Shown in pieces: positions 19,403-31,468 of a stretch of 64,000 nt of DNA (the first letter of the stretch is position 1; each line of letters opens with the position of its first letter). A program made the position numbers and the translations under genes. The stretch is from Bryum argenteum (Eukaryota > Streptophyta > Bryopsida > Bryales > Bryaceae), in contig CM073325.1 in NCBI GenBank assembly GCA_037043015.1, positions 13,495,001 through 13,559,000 of the forward strand, in the 5' to 3' direction. The notes beneath the pieces are model-generated. The model had not been told where the DNA came from and searched no databases. It saw nothing but the letters and a program-made list of their open reading frames with translations.

Positions 19403-22101
19403 ATGCCGAAGAGGAGGGAAGTCGTCCCATGGCGACCCGGGATGCCGATCCCCCTCAAGTCGGTGAAGCCGCAGGTGTCCGAGCTCCCACTGCACCAGGC
19501 GGAGCTGAGGGAGGACCTCCTCCGGATGGGGTGCGCCGGGCTGTACGATGCCCCGTGGGATTTGGCGGATCAGGCCATCATCGAGGAGACCATCACCCAC
19601 CGCTTCCCCGAGATGTACGTGACGCACCCCCTGAGGGGGAAGACGGATAACTGGGGACCTCGCCATTGGAGGGCGACCTACAAATTCCCGGACTCCCCGA
19701 TTGGCTACATCAAGAAGAAGGGCGACGACGGGTTGAGGAACCGGTTCCGCAGGGGGCCGACAGAGAAGGACGGGTTCAAACCGGAAGACTGCAAGGACCC
19801 CCGGGTGATGCGCCTCCTCCGGTTTCTCCTTCCCATACTCAGCCCGGATAAGCCGACCACCTGCACCGTGAAGCTGATGAAGGCCATCCTGGCAAATTAC
19901 GATGGGCGGATGCAGGTCGGATGGCATCACATCATCAACGAGGTGGTGCAGCGGGAGGTGGGGAAGATCGAAATCGGAGGGGTGCCCCCTCGCCCCTACC
20001 TCTTCCACCTCTATCAACGGCACGGCATCCTCACCGACCGGGAGATCTTCTACCGGCACGAGAAGCACGATCTCCCATCCGGGATCCGCAGGGCCGACCT
20101 CTTCAATCCGGGGGCGAGATGGAGGAAGTCCAGGCCACCGACCGGAGGGGTCACCGGAACCAGCCACTCGACAGACCAAGGCGGTGGGACCCGGTAAGCC
20201 GGACCAAAGACAAAGACTCCCGGGTGGCCGCGCAAGAAGGAGGAAGCAACCGGGTGAATCCTACCCGAGCTCACCAGACGATGCCCTCCCTGTTCATGCC
20301 GAATGCAGAGGAGGAAGAGGAAGAAGAAGAAGAGGTCGTCCCCCTCATCCGGAGGACAAGAGCCCAACAGAGGAGGGCCGAGGAGATAGCCGAGGCGGGT
20401 GGAGACCAGTCCGCAGAGGAGGACGACCAGGACGAAGACGACGAGGAAGAGGAAGAAGAGGAAGCCCCACCTCGACAGGCAAGACCATCCCGAGGGGTGA
20501 GGAGGAAGGACACGACGGGTTTTGGGAGGAGACATTCTCCCGTCCGACTCCCTCCTCCGGTAGAACAGGGAGGCCCAGACGAGGAGGTGGCTGCAGCGGG
20601 GGCCAATGCGGAGGTGCCTCCACCCGGAGAGAGACCCCCAGGAGGGAGAGTGCCCAACCTGAAGCGCAAGGCCAAGAAGAGGAAGAGGTCAGCAAGTCCG
20701 GTAGTACAACCGAGGGCCATCGAGGAGGAGCAGGCCCCAAGTCCGGACCCCGTACTAATGCAGGACCCGGCCCCTACTCCGGTAGAAGAACCGATCCCGG
20801 AGAGCCAGCCCAAGGTGAAGAGAAGGCTGATTATCACGGAGGAGGAAGACACTCCGGAGAGGACCACACCTCCCGGCCGGAGTTACCGGAGCAGGAGGAG
20901 CGACCCACCCCCCACCACCCCAAAGATCGATGGGCAGCCCCGGAGTCGTCCCCACAGGGGGTTGTGACCCCGGGACGGGAAACACCACCCCAAAGGCTCC
21001 CCCCGTCCCTACTACCGGATACCCAATGAGGGTATCCTCCACCCCATCCGGTTAGCCATGGAGGAGGTAGATCGGGAGAATGAACAGCTTGTTCACCTCC
21101 CCAAGCGCGACTCGAGCGGGTCTTCCAGGACCCTCAACGTGAAGAGGTATCCGGAGTTAGCCGAGGAGATGCAACAGAGACAACACCCGGCTAAGGAGGA
21201 GAGAAGGTAGAGCTGGTCTTTGAAGCCCCGGCCGAAGGAGAATGCATCCGTGGGAGTTCAGTGCATATCGGACCCCTCGGACACGGAGGCACATCCGGAG
21301 GTGGAAGCCCTCAGGAGGATTGTGCAGGAGCAGGAGGCTGCACTCCGGAAGCTGCAGAACATCGACAGGACGGTGTTGCACTCCATCCTGAAGGTGTTGC
21401 AACCGGATGCTGAGGCGCAGACGAAGGCGGCCTTCTATGATGCCCGGATTGGGATCAGCGAATCTCCCCAATCCCTGGAGTTGCTCAGGAGGCACGCAAC
21501 CGGTATCAACCAGTGCCTCAAGGAGTTCCGAACCCTCACGGGAAGGTTGCTGGGGGCCCTCCCCCACGTGGAGATGAAGGAAGCCCTTCCGGAAGAGGAG
21601 GTGCTCGCACCCCCAGAGGTGCCCACGGAGGGGCCGGTGCCCATGGAGATCGAGGAGGTGTCCCTGCCCGTTTCGGAGGAGCAGGGAATCCCAGTTGATG
21701 GTGGCGTTCCGGAGGACAGGGAGGAAGATCGAGATGTAACTCCCCCTCGGGGAGGTGACATCCCGAGTGAAGTAGGGCTACCCGGTCCCTCCGAGGTGGA
21801 AGAGGTGGTGGAAGGAGAGGTTAACCCCTCTCAACAACCGGATGAGAACCCGGTGGACGGTATCACGGGAGAAGGGGCAGGACTCCCCGAGCAGGTTGAG
21901 GAGGTAGTACCTCACCCGGAGGCCCAAGTCAACGAAGTGGGAGATCCGGGCGAACAGGACTAGCAGGATGAACTCGTGGCCCCTCAGGAACAGCAGGAGG
22001 AGCCCGTGGTCCCTCAGGAAGAAGTGGAAGTCCAACCCGTGCCCCCTCCATCGAAGTTGAAGGCACTCCGGGACAGGTGGAAGAGCCGGAGGACACAGTA
22101 A
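19403..22101 (+). pseudogene. Long ORF inside the LTR of element C (about 900 codons, broken)
   Basis: From ATG 19403 the frame reads about 260 codons that look like a folded domain (RHWRATYKFPDSP; then LMKAILANYDGRMQVGW to LYQRHGILTD near 19870-20035). The last part resembles, in pattern only, the plant-transposon-protein domain found in some plant Ty3 ORFs. A frameshift near 20180 leads to a low-complexity Glu/Pro/Arg-rich region (poly-Glu 20305-20335; RKAKKRKR near 20667) and a helical segment near 21290-21370. The C-terminus is acidic, ending in TAA at 22099-22101. Breaks are the frameshift, TGA 20965-20967, TAG 21208-21210 and TAG 21961-21963. Function is unknown. Being in the LTR, it would exist twice per element. 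Confidence 0.65.
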
Positions 22102-23451
22102 AACCCGAGGTTTTACATCGACACTCGGGTCGATCAAAGAGGCAGATTCCCCTCCCCGCGAGTGGAAAGGCACTCCCAGGAGGAATACCCCGCCCCCAGA
22201 CCCCTCGAGCCGCCCCACGCCGCCGGAAGAAGATATTAATTAGTAATTAGTTAGGTTAGAAGTAGTTAGAAATAGTAGATGCCTTTTTGGCCACTCACCC
22301 GGGAATCTTGGAGGCCCGGGAATTCCGGATCTGATAGGGTTTCCGGGAAATCCGGAACCCCCCTGTACTTAGCGAAGGCTCTGCGGAGCACTTCGGGTCT
22401 TCTTTGTGATTTCCACAATTGTGAGTAAAGGTTGAACTTGCGTCCCATAAACTCGTACCCTTGTTGTATTTGTTGTGAGTCTGGGGATTCCGGGGTTGTG
22501 TGCATGTAAGTAAGGTCTGGACGCTGGAGTGGGCACAGAGAGTCCCTTGCTGATTCGGTAGTCGCCATTTTAGCACTCGGTGAAGGAGTGTTGAAGGGGT
22601 AGTACGGTCAGGGAGAAGTCCGAGTGAGAGAACCCGACTAGTCTCGAGAGCGTGTTTAGTCAGTTAGTGAGAATTGCTACATCATCCGGAGTGGGCAGAG
22701 ACGCCGCACACAAGGCGAGTAAAGCCGCTCTAACCGTCAACCTCCCGGACGGGATATTCGGTTGAGGGAGCTCCACCCCGGAGGTGTACGCAGCCTTGGT
22801 TATTGACAAACCCTTCCCGGATCCGTTAGTGGGGACTTCACAGGTCTAGTGGTGGGATGCCACTCACTGAACTCCGAGTGGCAAGTAAAAACCCCCCTTC
22901 TTGGATTAAGTAAGAGGAGAGAACCGGATTGTCAGCTGTGTGACCCACTGTTTGGGATGGAACCCGGAAAGTGGCAGTTGTAATAAGGGACTAACTCCAG
23001 GAGGAGTGAGGATAATAGAATGTACAAAGGTGAAACTCCGGTCACCTGGAACATCCGGTAGAGAGCGAAATTCCGCGCTTTTCCAAACTAATAGGAAGGA
23101 TCCCTCCGAGGATTTACGGAGGTTAAACTAAATCACCCCTGGTTACTAGGTCCTAACCGGATGGGGTACCATTTGAGCTGAAAGGGGAAACCGGATCAGC
23201 ACCAAATAGGTCACCCTGGGGTTTTTGGGTCAAGGAAACAAAGACGTCTAAACCACCGAGCCTGCTGACCCGGTGTACTCAGGTTGGGTTGGTCGTTGTA
23301 GCGTCAAACCGGTAGCCAAACCGGTCTTTATCTTGCTTTCACACTTCACAGAATCTCCGTGGAACGTTACCCGGAAGGTGGACCATTTTTCTAGGTTGTA
23401 TAAGTAAAATTGGGCTATTTTTTGGTCTTCTCGGTTTGGTAACTCACGACA
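22102..23451 (+). other. Noncoding 3' part of the LTR of element C
   Basis: No supported ORF on either strand. It is repeated at 7043-8384. It has many short direct repeats of the ACCGG type and ends in a T-rich stretch before CACGACA. It probably holds the R/U5 part of the LTR, but I see no decisive promoter or poly-A signal. Confidence 0.6.
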
Positions 23452-24460
23452 AAAGGGGAAAAAGTAAGATATAAGTACGCACAAAATGTTGGGCGTTGCT
23501 TCTTCTGAAGCGGTTCGGAAGTGTCATTGTCGTAGTCATAAACTGGATCCGAATCGCCACTTTCTTCCTCAAAAGCGGTACCATCCACGTATGCCGATAA
23601 AAGTCCGTCAAATATCTCTTCATCAGCTTCAACAGCAATGAGATGACGGTTCGATCGCGCGCACGCAATCACGGAAGCACCTACATACCAGCAACCAACA
23701 TCAAAACTACAATATTGCATAAGTTGAATGAGAGTTGGTATAAGCAACAACTAACCAGTACTAGGGCTCCAGTCAAAAACGATTCCCCGCTCGTCTGTGA
23801 GAGAATCAATAAAGCATTGGATGAAGGAGGGATCCTTCTCTCGCGAGCCACGCCACGGAGTACCATCTTCCTTCTTACGAATGGAGTCATTGCTCGCAAA
23901 ATTAAAAACATGGTCCTCCTCGTCGAGAAGAATCGGCACACCTGCGTACTCTTTCGCAACCTGTCGTATGGAGAATCTGGTGGCAAAAGACTTCCGAACA
24001 AATACCTTTATGTGGAAGTTGTGAGTCTGCAAAATTCAATACATGAGAGTGATTTAAAAAAACATTGTAAATAATGATGAATGATGATTTGAATGCAGTA
24101 TGAAGACCGTACCGTTTTCACGTGGGGGTTCGTCGAGGCCATTGGCATGGGATTATATCCCCACCAATCTCGCACCATTCGGAATTCGAAAGCCTTTGAC
24201 TCGGCATCCAGAGCTTTCTCGACTCGACGGTCCTTGGGATGCATAACAAGTATCGCACCCTCATCTGTCAAGTTGTAGAAAGCAAAAAAGAACACACTCT
24301 CGAAGTAGCTTTTCTCTCGCTTGTTCCATGAAGGGATTTCGACGGACGACACGTCAGGCACGGGTAAGTTCTCGGGAACGTCTGCGTAGAGGAGATCAAT
24401 GCCGGGATGCGGGTGTTTCGTACCCATCTCCTTACATGGGTACTTCCTGTCCTTGCCAAT
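23452..24460 (-). other. Permuted DNA amino-methyltransferase-like domain
   Basis: Exons 24460-24113, 24026-23756 and 23680-23452 encode, in order, a motif-IV-like strand (IDLLYADVPEN), the following helix/strand pair (FAFYNLTDEGAILVMHP), a variable region, and then the SAM-binding motif (IVFDWSPSTGASVIACARS) with the motif-II acid (LIAVEAD). Catalytic motif first and SAM motif last is the beta-class arrangement of N4-cytosine/N6-adenine methyltransferases. The usual DPPY or SPPY is DVPE here, so activity is uncertain. The SAM loop SPSTGAS replaces FxGxG. The 3' end is cut by element C. Confidence 0.62.
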
Positions 24461-25774
24461 CTTTGGAAATCACAAAAACTTACACATGTTCTAAGCGATG
24501 AGTTCCCATCAGAATTTCGGAAAGAAACGAATGTAATAAAAAATTTAAGACTTAATACCTTTCTGATGTGGTTGATGATGTCCATGACTTGTGTGTCCCA
24601 ATCTTTTGTTTCATGAGCTGCCTTTTGAACAGAAGCTCCAATGTCCCCCTTTTCCAACTACATTGGAAGAGAAATAGTAATCTCAGAAGACAAACACTCT
24701 CCAACATGCTTCGGTTCAAGAAATGGGAGTGAAGCGAACTTCTTTCCGGAGTTGTGGTCGGCAGTGAAAGATTGAGGAGGGGACCCCGCATTCGTAAGAG
24801 CGCCTACAGAAATCTGAGTCAATGGTCGACCGCGTCTACCTGCATTGTTGGTCGCTCCATCTGAAGTCTGAGTCAAATCAGCTTCTTCTGGACCTGCAAC
24901 ATCTTGATGGAGCGGACCGATTTCATCGGGCTCTTGATCAAGATCAACGACAGGCTCCGCAGCGGCGTTGCGACGCTTTCTGTTTGCTCGGGTTCTAGGT
25001 TGTGGAACCGGTGAAGGAGGTTCCGAGGGTGAGACAGGTGCGCTTGGTAAAATGGAGACGTCTTCGTCGTCATCGTCATCGATCTCCATAGCAGCATTGC
25101 CTGTTGTGTTGGAAGTGAGGTTGCGAAGCAGATGTCTCTCTTCCTTGTGCACAAAGTTATCGTTGCACTCTAGGAACCAACCACCGGTCAGCAACTGTGA
25201 GTTGGAAAACCGACTCTGTTGGGCTTTGGAGAAGATGCTTGATGGATCATTTGAGACGGTTACGTCCTCGAGCTCAGCTGGAATGAACCACGAAGCCAAG
25301 GCTCCTTTCCCAACAAGCTCCTGTTTCAAGTACCTATAGTGAAGGAAACATATTACAATGACAAATTCAGTATAGCGTACTGGCAATCAGCGAAATGTGT
25401 AGGAAATTAAAAAGTTAAGTGAATACATACCGGAATAAGAGCCGTTTAGTAGTAACCTTGCCACCACTAATCTTCTGAATATCGGAACCTTTGATAAACT
25501 TGGGGCTGGCATTTTGAGCGAGGTAGTTCCCGAATGCCTTTTCCCATAAAAGCAATCTCCATTTCTCAACATATGCGGATGGCTTTAGTACCGCATCCGA
25601 CCACTGAATGGAAATGCTGCCATCCTCCAGAAGTTGTTGTATTCCACTTTCGAGGGATTGTTGTAACTTGAATGAAGTAGAACCTGTTAGGAAAAATAGA
25701 TATAGGATGACGACAGTATTTATTGGACAGAAGTTCAGTATAACATACCTGAGCCCAAAAAGAAGCACGATGCA

Positions 25775-27294
25775 TGTCGCGACCCTAATTACTCCAACTC
25801 TTCTTTTTCTTAGTGAGCCTTACTTGGTAGCGGAATCACGGCTCACTTAGTTGGTAGCAACCGGCCACGACTTTGCTAACACTTGCATGTGCCCCACACA
25901 TACAATGTTAGCACCATTCTAAGTCAAGGTGTCCAACCCACCTTGACTCTATAACTCATTATCCGGTACTCATTACCCGGAACTCCCACCAACACATAGG
26001 TATGCCAACCCGGAACTCCCACCAACACATGGGCATGCCACTTGGTGGCACGGGGCGGCCTTCCACAAATGTCCAAGCTCCCAAGGGTGCTACTAATCAC
26101 CCCCGGAGCTAACCGCCCTTATCCATTGTCCAACTTCCCACTAGTCGCCTTCCACTCTTGTTTCTCACCCCATTCGGGACTTTGCCGGAAATCCTCCCGG
26201 AATCCGGCACTAGTTTTCCCGGGGACTAGTTTGGACCGGGACTCTTTCCAACCTAATGTTGCGGGATGCTCAAGAGCATCCCACAATGCCCAAGATGTAG
26301 GAGTGAGGCTTCCTTTCCATGCCTCACCTTCTTGAGCCATTCCCGGTCACTCCCGGGAACCGGCACTACTTATCACGGGGACTAACTTGGAGAGGGACAC
26401 TTCCCTACCCCATGTTTAGAAAGGCTCCAAAGCACTCTCTACTTTCCACAAGGTGCGGGAGTAAGGCCCCATCCCAAGCCTCACCCCTTGGAGCCACCCC
26501 GGCTCCTCAAGGCACCATGTGCAAGTGAGGAGGGAGACCACCCCTCCTCATAGTACTCTCTGGAGTCTTCGGTAGGCCCCCCCCTCTTGTGTTGAGGGGC
26601 CTTCCGTGACACACTTTTGTTTTGGAAGACCACCCGTTTTTGCCTTAGTCTCAAAAACGGGCCGTATCTTCTTCTCGGGCTAACTTGTAGCTCAGTTATC
26701 CAAATGGGACGTGCGAGCCCATTTTCGACATCTACTCTTTGAGTAGATGTCGATGGACTCCCCACTTGTCCCAATTGGAGCTTCTATGTGGGAGCTATGC
26801 TCCTCTGAACATTCGGGAGTCCCGGGAGGCAGCAGTCCCGGAGTCCCGAAGTCCCGATGCTTTGGAGAGCCATATCTCCCAAAGCATTGCTTTGCTCCTC
26901 ACGAGCCTTAGCATTTTGGAAAGCTCTTGTCCAGAGCTTTTCAAAGACATGCAACATGCCGCCATCCATGAAGGACGACATTTTGAGTCCCGAAAGGCAA
27001 CACTCCCGAGTCCCGGAGTGTCCCGGAACGCGCTGCAACTTTGGAGAGTCATATCTCATGACTCACAACTCCAAATCGCGCGTTCTTTGGACCCATGGAT
27101 GCGTGCTCAAACAAGGTTTCCAACCATGTAAGACACGCCACCAAGTTCGTCCCGAGCACGATGCCATTGCGTGCTGTTTGCTCGGGACTCCCCTTGGTCA
27201 CTTCACCTTGTCTCTTGCCGAGCCCGGGGCGTCACTCCCGGAGTCCTCTCGGCTCACCACGGTGTTCGGGCATCCTTTGGAAAGGGATGTGACA
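25775..27294 (-). mobile_element. Solo LTR, family A, in an exon of the methyltransferase gene
   Basis: A 1520-bp LTR from TGTCGCGACC to GATGTGACA with 5-bp duplications ATGCA (25770-25774 and 27295-27299). Removing it and one duplication joins the coding sequence in frame (the minus strand reads LAFLHRASFWAQ across the site) up to a GTATGT donor. That shows the site was an intact exon at insertion. Confidence 0.95.
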
Positions 27295-27733
27295 ATGCAA
27301 AAATGCAAGCAATGTTTTATCATTCATAGGGCGTTCTACTGGGAAGTGGACAGATTCACGAACATCATCTGGCGCATTCCACCATTGGAGCCACTTTCCC
27401 TTAAAATCAAAGTGGACATTGGTGGTGGCTACCATGTGCAAACGTTCGATTGTCATGTCCGGCTTCAGGTTTTGGCTGTAGTGAGAATAGATCTGCATAT
27501 AGAACAAATTGAAGTAGTTAATTTCAGTATTGATCAATAACAGTATTGAGTCTCATTAGGAATTAAGTAGGTTGAATAATTTACCTCTTTCGGGAATACT
27601 TTTCCAAGTTGGTTATTGGCCACAGCAACCATATTGTCGAACTGTTTGCCACGAATGGATTTGATTTCCGATTTAATGGCGTTATCCATGGCACTCCAAA
27701 CTCCGGCCCAGTTTGCTTTTCTTTGGGGGTATT

Positions 27734-29052
27734 TGTCGCACCCCTAATTACTCCCAACTCTTTTTCTTCAAGTAAGCCTTACTTGGTAGCGGAATCACGA
27801 CTTACTTTGTTGGTAGCAACCGGCCACAACTTAGCTAACACTGCACATGCCAAGCACACACAATGTTAGCACTCTTTCTAGTCAAGGTGTCCAACCCACC
27901 TTGACTCCCCCAACTCATTACCCGGAACCCGTAAACCGGAACTTCCACAAAACACATGGGCATGCCACTTGGTGGCACGGGGCGGCCTTCCACACATGTC
28001 CAAGCTCCCAAGGGTGGCACTACTCACCCCCGGAGCTAACCGCCCTTGCATATTGTCCAACTCCCCACTAGTCCCCTTCCATTCATGTCTACACTCTCCA
28101 TTCGGGACATTACCGGAACCGCACTACTTTTCACGGGACTAGTTTGGAGCGGGACACTTTTCCAACCCAATGTTTCGGGATGCACACCACAAGCATCCCA
28201 TAGTGCCCAAGGTGCGGGAGTGAGGCTCCATCCCAAGCCTCACCCCTTAGAGCCACCCCGGCTCTCCTCGGCACCATGTGGAAGTGAGGAGGGAGACCAC
28301 TCCTCCTCATAGTACTCTCTGGAGTCTTCGGTAGGCCCCCCCCTCTTGTGTTGAGGGGCCTTCCGTGACACACTTTTGTTTTGGAAGACCACCCGTTTTT
28401 GCCTTAGCCTCAAAAACGGGCCGTATCTTCTTCTCGGGCTAACTTGTAGCTCAGTTATCCAAATGGGACGTGTGAGCCCATTTTCGACATCTACTCTTTG
28501 AGTAGATGTCGATAGACTCCTCACTTGTCCCAATCGGAGCTTCTATGTGGAAGCTATGCTCCCTTGAACATTCGGGAGTCCCGGGAGGCAGCAGTCCCGG
28601 AGTCCTGAAGTCCCGATGCTTTGGAGAGCCATATCTCCCAAAGCATTGCTTTGCTCCTCACGAGCCTTAGCATTTTGGAAAGCTCTTGTCTAGAGCTTTC
28701 CAAAGACATGCAACATGCCGCCATCCAAGAAGGACGACATTTTGAGTCCCGAAAGGTAACACTCCCGAGTCCCGGAGTGTCCCGGAACGCGCTCCAACTT
28801 TGGAGAGCCATATCTCATGACTCACAACTCCAAATCGCGCGTTCTTTGGACCTATGGGTGCGTGCTTGAACAAGGTTTCCAACCATGTAAAGCACACCAC
28901 CAAGTTCGTCCCGAGCACGACGCCATTGCGTGCTGTTTGCTCAGGACTCCCTTAGTCACTTCACCTTGTCTCTTGCCAAGCCCGGGACGTCACTCCCGGG
29001 GTCCTCTTGGCTCACCACGGTGTTCGGGCATCCTTTTGAAAGGGATGTGACA
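27734..29052 (-). repeat. 3' LTR of D2
   Basis: Begins next to the purine tract and ends (minus sense) GGGTGCGACA at 27734, followed by the GTATT duplication. Confidence 0.95.
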
Positions 29053-29064
29053 CTCACCCCCACC
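29053..29064 (-). promoter_or_regulatory. Polypurine tract of D2
   Basis: The minus strand reads GGTGGGGGTGAG directly before the 3' LTR, identical to D1. Confidence 0.8.
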
Positions 29065-29893
29065 AAACAGCGTCGATGCCCTCATCGACAATCTCTCTTG
29101 TCGGCAGTACCAAGTTCTTGAGGTAGCCTCCTCCTTGGCACTTGCATTGCGTTCGGGGTAGCTAGCCCCGCAATGCTCTAAGCATCCTTCCACTTAGAAA
29201 TTGGCTAAGTCCTCAAGGTGGCATTAGATAGGTCTAAGGTCCTCGGCACCCTAGAGTTTGCCTTCAAAGGACCTACTGAAATCTAGACCTATCTACTTTG
29301 AGACTTACTTGGAATGCCCCAATGGCCCCAAGTTAGGCTCAACTAGCCTATCATACTCACATGACTTAGGAATAAATTCAAGGCTAACCAATACTTTCTT
29401 GGTCGCAACACCAAGCCCTCTTTTAAGCACTTAGGCTCTCAAGTGGTGAACTTTGCTCGCCTAGGGATAATGCTAAGTCCCGCCCGACCTAGCCTTTGCT
29501 TCACCCTACCGAGACATGGATGGCCAACCCATGCGTTGACAATGGTCAACCCGCAAAGGGCACTTTTATGAGCCCGTGCCACTATCTTGCTCCCGCCCGA
29601 GCAAGTCCTAAGCTTGAGAGTCATGGGGATTCACCCACTCACAACTCCCAAGCCAAGGTCCCTGTTTTGCAGCATTCCAAGTATTGGCTTCGCGTATCCT
29701 TCAACCTCTTCCAACCAACCTAGCAATCCAACATGAGACTAGGACACATCTCACATTCAACATGCAATCACGGAAACTTGCCATTCAATTTGCAACTTTA
29801 TTGTCAACCAAGTATTACAACATGTGCAATTTGCACCAAATACTAGACAAAACTTAGGCCAAGTCTATACAAGTGTGGTGATTCACCCCCACT
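29065..29893 (-). other. D2 3' noncoding tail
   Basis: About 830 bases with no supported ORF, collinear with the D1 tail at 4410-5242. Confidence 0.7.
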
Positions 29894-31468
29894 TCAAAGG
29901 TTGATGTCCTCATCAATGCTTTCTCGGTGTCTTGGATCTCCGTTGGCTTTCATACCTTTCCACCATCTCCTTTGCATTTGCCATGTACTTGGCCTCAACC
30001 CATGTTGCTTCCTTCTCATGGTACCCCGCCACTTCACCAAGTATTCTTTGCCCTTCTTCTTGGTGTTCCGGCATTTCAAAATGCCTTCTACCTCGAACTC
30101 TAGGTGATCACCAACTAGTTCGGGTGGAGGCCGCAACACTTGCTTGCGTTCGGCCTCACACCTATCTTCGTGATATGGCTTGAGCAATGACACATGGAAG
30201 GTGGGGTGAACCTTGATCTCCGGTGGTAAGTCCAACTTATAAACATCCTCAAACAACCGTTTTGCAATGACAAATGGACCCGCATACTTTGCCATGAATT
30301 TGGGAGTCATGCCATCCGGTAAGGTGAAGTTCTTCACATTCAACCACACCTTTTGGCCCTCCTCATACTCCTCATGGCGCCGCCCTTTGTTAACTTGTTT
30401 CACATACCTCTTTTGTGCCTTGTCTAAGTACCACTTGGTCTTCTCAAGTAGTTGCTCTCTCTTGGCTACAAAGTCTTCAGCAACTTGGCTTCGTTCCAAC
30501 TCCGATTGCAGTCCTTCCAAAGCTAGGTCGGCAGGCATAAGTGGCTCAACTCCATAAGCCACCTTGAACGGCGATTGCCCCGTAGGCCGAATGCCTTGAT
30601 GCATTGTAGCTAAACTCCGCCAAACCCAAGTACTCACTCCAATCACTTTGGTCTGCACTCACATAGTTGCGAAGGTATTGATTCAAGACCCCATTCACCC
30701 GTTCCGTTTGCCCATCGGTTTGAGGGTGAAAAGCCGTACTAAATGTCAACTTTGTCTTCATCCTCCTAAACAAGTGCCTCCAAAATGCACTTGTAAACTT
30801 GGGGTCTCTATCGGATACAATCACCTTTGGCAATCCATGGTGCCGCCACCAAACGTTGAAAAAGAGCACCGCGTTTTCAAAGCGGTCGCCGTCCCTTTTG
30901 TTGGCTCCATCCTTGCCAACTTACTAAACCTATCAACCACCACAAAGATGGCGTCACTCCCTCGTGACTCCGGAAGGCTTGTAATGAAATCCATAGAGAC
31001 ACACTCCCATGGACCATCCGGGATAGGCAAAGGCCTTAACAAACCCACTTGCTTTCGGTATGACGCCCGGTTGGCTTGACAAGTGATACAAGTTTTCACA
31101 TAATGGGCAATGTCTTCCTTCATCCCGGGCCAATAGAACCTCTTTGAAACCGAGCATATGGTGGATTTCTCCCCCCTATGCCCGGCCAAGGGGTTGTCAT
31201 GCTCCTCCTTGAGCACACTCAACCTCAACTTGCCCTTTGGAACATACACCCTATTTTGCTTGAACTTGATCATACCTTGGTGAAGCCGGATACCTTTGGG
31301 CTTCTTGCCACACCTAAGTTCATCTAAGAACTTTTGAGCCTCGGGGTCTTTCATATATGCCTCTCTTATCCGCTTTGCCAAATCACCTTCTCCCGCATAC
31401 ATCACTCTCAAGACTTGCGTGGTACTTGGCCTATGTTCATCCTTCCGCTTTAGTGCGTCCGGCACCAC
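29894..31468 (-). pseudogene. D2 integrase with chromodomain
   Basis: Three overlapping frames (31468-30821, 30869-30546, 30658-29894). The HHCC zinc domain is complete (HDNPLAGHRG, then CITC). The catalytic residues are visible: D in CVSMDFITS, D in VSDRDPKF, E in DGQTERVNG. The C-terminal domain (TLPDGMTPKFMAKYAGPF) is followed by a chromodomain near 30090-30000 (FEVEGILKCRN, EYLVKWRG), which classes the family as a chromovirus; chromodomains can direct integration to marked chromatin. Shifts near 30830 and 30590 break the frame. Confidence 0.9.

Larger units (their letters stand above)
18807..23451 (+). repeat. 3' LTR of element C, about 4.6 kb, protein-coding
   Basis: It starts TGTCG and ends CGACA, a 5-bp inverted end like those of the other LTRs here. 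The part 21832-23451 is directly repeated at 6773-8384. The part 18807-21831 cannot be compared because the matching 5' LTR part lies left of D1, outside the window. The start at 18807 rests on the purine tract, the TGTCG and the closeness to the pol stop. To the right, C joins exon sequence of the minus-strand methyltransferase gene. The expected duplication there would be AAAGG at 23452-23456, with a partner outside the window. Confidence 0.8.

Noticed and set aside
19196..20179. Minus-strand ORF of 327 codons inside the LTR of C
   Set aside because: It is the shadow of the GC-rich plus-strand ORF, whose domain-like reading and continuity on the plus strand are better.
23452..23456. AAAGG as target duplication of element C
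   Set aside because: The partner copy would lie left of the window, so it cannot be verified here. It is mentioned only as an expectation.
25667..25684. Alternative acceptor at 25684 for the fifth exon of the methyltransferase gene
   Set aside because: It gives a phase mismatch with the previous exon (253 nt instead of 236). The acceptor before 25666 keeps the frame, although the upstream site has the better-looking AACAG.
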